A DNA stretch of 14,091 nt from Chloroflexota bacterium (GTDB lineage: Bacteria > Chloroflexota > Anaerolineae > Anaerolineales > UBA11657), in contig QWRL01000019.1 of NCBI GenBank assembly GCA_003670425.1, positions 6,560 to 20,650 of the forward strand, in the 5' to 3' direction. The position numbers and the translations under genes were made by a program. The notes below the pieces were generated by a model, which did no database searches, was not told the origin of the DNA, and saw only the letters and a program-made list of their open reading frames with translations. Shown here one piece after another: positions 12,579 through 14,091 of this stretch; positions within the stretch are counted from its first letter, which is position 1, and every line of letters starts with the position of its first letter.

Positions 12579-14091
12579 ATGACCACAATTGAACATGCCC
12601 CGCAACTGACCACAAGCGCGGCTGCGGCAGCTGCGCTTGAGCTGTATGGCCTGCACGCAACCGCCAGCGCTCTGCCAAGCGAGCGCGACCAAAACTTTAA
12701 ACTCAGCCTGCCGGATGGCGCCGCCTTCGTCCTGAAGGTTGCGAATCTTCAAGAAGTGCATCCGCTGCTCGATGCTGAAAACAGCGCGATGCAGCTGCTT
12801 GCAAGCTGCACCGACGCCGCATTGGCGGCCAAGTTTCCCAGGCTGGTCAACACGCTTTCCGGCCAGGCTGGCGCGCAATATCAATGGAAAGGCACCGGCC
12901 ATGCCGTCCGCCTGATAACGTTTTTGGCGGGCGTGCCGCTGGCCACAGTAAAACGCCAGAGCGCGGAACTGCTGCAGGATCTGGGCGGCACCGCTGCCGC
13001 ACTCGATGTGGTGCTGGCAAATTTCAAGCCGGCGGCCATCCATCGCGAATTTATCTGGGATCTTGCCGGCGCTGCTGGCATCATTGATGCGCACGCTGGC
13101 CTGGTGCGCGACCCGGATCTGCAAACCCTTGTGCGCCGGCTGCATGCAAACTACCTTGAGCACGCGCAGCCCTTGCTGGCAGCGCTGCCCCGGCAGGCAA
13201 TTCATGGCGACTTGAATGACTACAACGTGCTGGCCGGCGGCGGCACGGACATCCACTCCCGCAACCAGTCAGTTACCGGCGTTGTCGATTTTGGCGACAT
13301 GCTCATCAGCCACCGCGTAAATGAACTGGCGGTGGCGGCTGCTTACGCCGTGCTTGGCAAAGCCGACCCGCTGGCAGCTGCCGCGCAGGTAGTGCGCGGG
13401 TACCACCGCAGCAACCCGCTCACTGAGCCCGAGATTGCCGTTCTGTTCCACCTCATCAACGCGCGCCTGTGCATGAGCACGTGCCTTGCCGCGTATCAGC
13501 AGCGGCAGCGGCCCGCGGATGCGTATCTTTCCATCAGCCAGCGCGCCATTCAGTCTGCGCTGCCGCAGCTCGCCGGCATTCATCCGCGCTTTGCGCATTA
13601 CATGTTGCGGCACGCCTGCGGCCTCGAGCCCGTGCCGCATACTGCACATGTAGTGCAGTGGCTGCGCCAAAATCAATCCGGCTTTGCTTCTATAGTGGAA
13701 GTGGATGTGCGCACGGCACGCGCGACACAATTTGATTTGAGTGTGGGCAGTGCGCTGCTGGCTGGTGATGAACGCGAGAATGCTGCCAGCCCGTTGACGG
13801 AGCGCCTGTTCGCACTGCTGCGCACAACTGGTGCGTCGATTGGCATCAACGGGTACGATGAGGCGCGCGCCTTTTATACCAGTGCTGCATTTGCCGGCCC
13901 AAGCCCGCTAAGCGAAACGCGCACGATCCACATGGCCATCGACCTGACACTGCCGGCGGGGTCGCCAATATACGCGCCACTGGCCGGCGTGGTGTCCGGC
14001 TTTGAAGATGCGCTTGAGCGGTTGGATTACGGCCCGGGGATTTTGCTGCGCCACATGGCGGGGGATACGCCGGTCTTCACGCCTTACGGGG
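12579..14091 (+). CDS. Aminoglycoside-phosphotransferase-like kinase fused to M23 peptidase domain (5' part, runs off the window)
   Basis: Open from the ATG at 12579 to the right edge: 504 codons with no stop. Residues ~20-330 are an APH/choline-kinase-like fold: FKLSLPDGAAFVLKV with K53, the catalytic loop HGDLNDYN (209-216, D211) and the metal-binding DFGD (237-240). This resembles hydroxylysine-kinase-like proteins. A linker follows with INGYDEARAFY (423-433). At ~448 an M23 (LytM-like) domain begins: TIHMAID (zinc ligands H451 and D455), then PAGSPIYAPLAGVV. The window ends at FTPYG, where the next expected residue is a zinc-site histidine. Known proteins of about 1000 residues combine APH, M23 and a class III PLP aminotransferase similar to the phospho-lyases for phosphoethanolamine and phosphohydroxylysine. 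Such a C-terminal domain is expected past the edge but is not seen. No signal peptide, so the M23 domain would be cytosolic. The ATG has no clear ribosome binding site. Confidence 0.85.
   Translation, partial: MTTIEHAPQLTTSAAAAAALELYGLHATASALPSERDQNFKLSLPDGAAFVLKVANLQEVHPLLDAENSAMQLLASCTDAALAAKFPRLVNTLSGQAGAQYQWKGTGHAVRLITFLAGVPLATVKRQSAELLQDLGGTAAALDVVLANFKPAAIHREFIWDLAGAAGIIDAHAGLVRDPDLQTLVRRLHANYLEHAQPLLAALPRQAIHGDLNDYNVLAGGGTDIHSRNQSVTGVVDFGDMLISHRVNELAVAAAYAVLGKADPLAAAAQVVRGYHRSNPLTEPEIAVLFHLINARLCMSTCLAAYQQRQRPADAYLSISQRAIQSALPQLAGIHPRFAHYMLRHACGLEPVPHTAHVVQWLRQNQSGFASIVEVDVRTARATQFDLSVGSALLAGDERENAASPLTERLFALLRTTGASIGINGYDEARAFYTSAAFAGPSPLSETRTIHMAIDLTLPAGSPIYAPLAGVVSGFEDALERLDYGPGILLRHMAGDTPVFTPYG

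Noticed and set aside
1..14091. CRISPR array, tRNA/rRNA, transposase, integrase or phage genes
   Set aside because: No spaced direct repeats, cloverleaf or rRNA-like segments, and no mobile-element protein motifs seen on either strand by eye.

Overview
The window is a GC-rich bacterial chromosomal segment densely packed with genes. I see no rRNA, tRNA, CRISPR array, insertion sequence or phage gene. Several features would fit a Chloroflexota-type (Anaerolineae or relatives) genome: the long DERA-type aldolase next to a two-domain ALDH16, a secreted bactofilin-like protein with a membrane C-terminus, a YczE-family protein, a phosphotransferase-M23 fusion, and few Shine-Dalgarno sites. That assignment is inference from gene content and could be wrong.

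Layout. Positions 1-113 are non-coding and start with a C/A-only tract. Two genes then lie on the minus strand: an MFS transporter (114-1439) and an exported bactofilin-like protein with a multi-pass membrane tail (1538-2509). A 75-bp divergent intergenic region separates them from a long plus-strand series. First comes a tightly packed trio: deoxynucleoside kinase (2585-3235), a stand-alone MNT-type nucleotidyltransferase (3235-4287) and a CelD/BcsL-type GNAT acetyltransferase (4293-5291). After a 230-bp gap come a deoxyribose-phosphate aldolase (5522-6517) and an ALDH16-type aldehyde dehydrogenase (6581-8953). They are followed by a CE7 acetyl esterase (9038-10009), a RhlE-like DEAD-box RNA helicase (about 10243-11640) and a YczE-family membrane protein (11745-12443). 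The last gene is the 5' part of a large fusion protein (12579 to the right edge), with an aminoglycoside-phosphotransferase-like kinase joined to an M23 peptidase-like domain.

How the genes may work together. The clearest theme is deoxynucleoside use. The kinase can salvage deoxynucleosides. DeoC splits deoxyribose-5-phosphate into glyceraldehyde-3-phosphate and acetaldehyde, and the adjacent ALDH16 is well placed to oxidise the acetaldehyde to acetate. The nucleotidyltransferase and acetyltransferase are apparently co-translated with the kinase, and their substrates cannot be read from the sequence. The remaining genes look like independent housekeeping or transport functions. No complete new defence or mobile system is evident. 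The points most worth following up are the kinase-nucleotidyltransferase-acetyltransferase unit, the aldolase-ALDH16 pair and the truncated fusion protein at the right edge.
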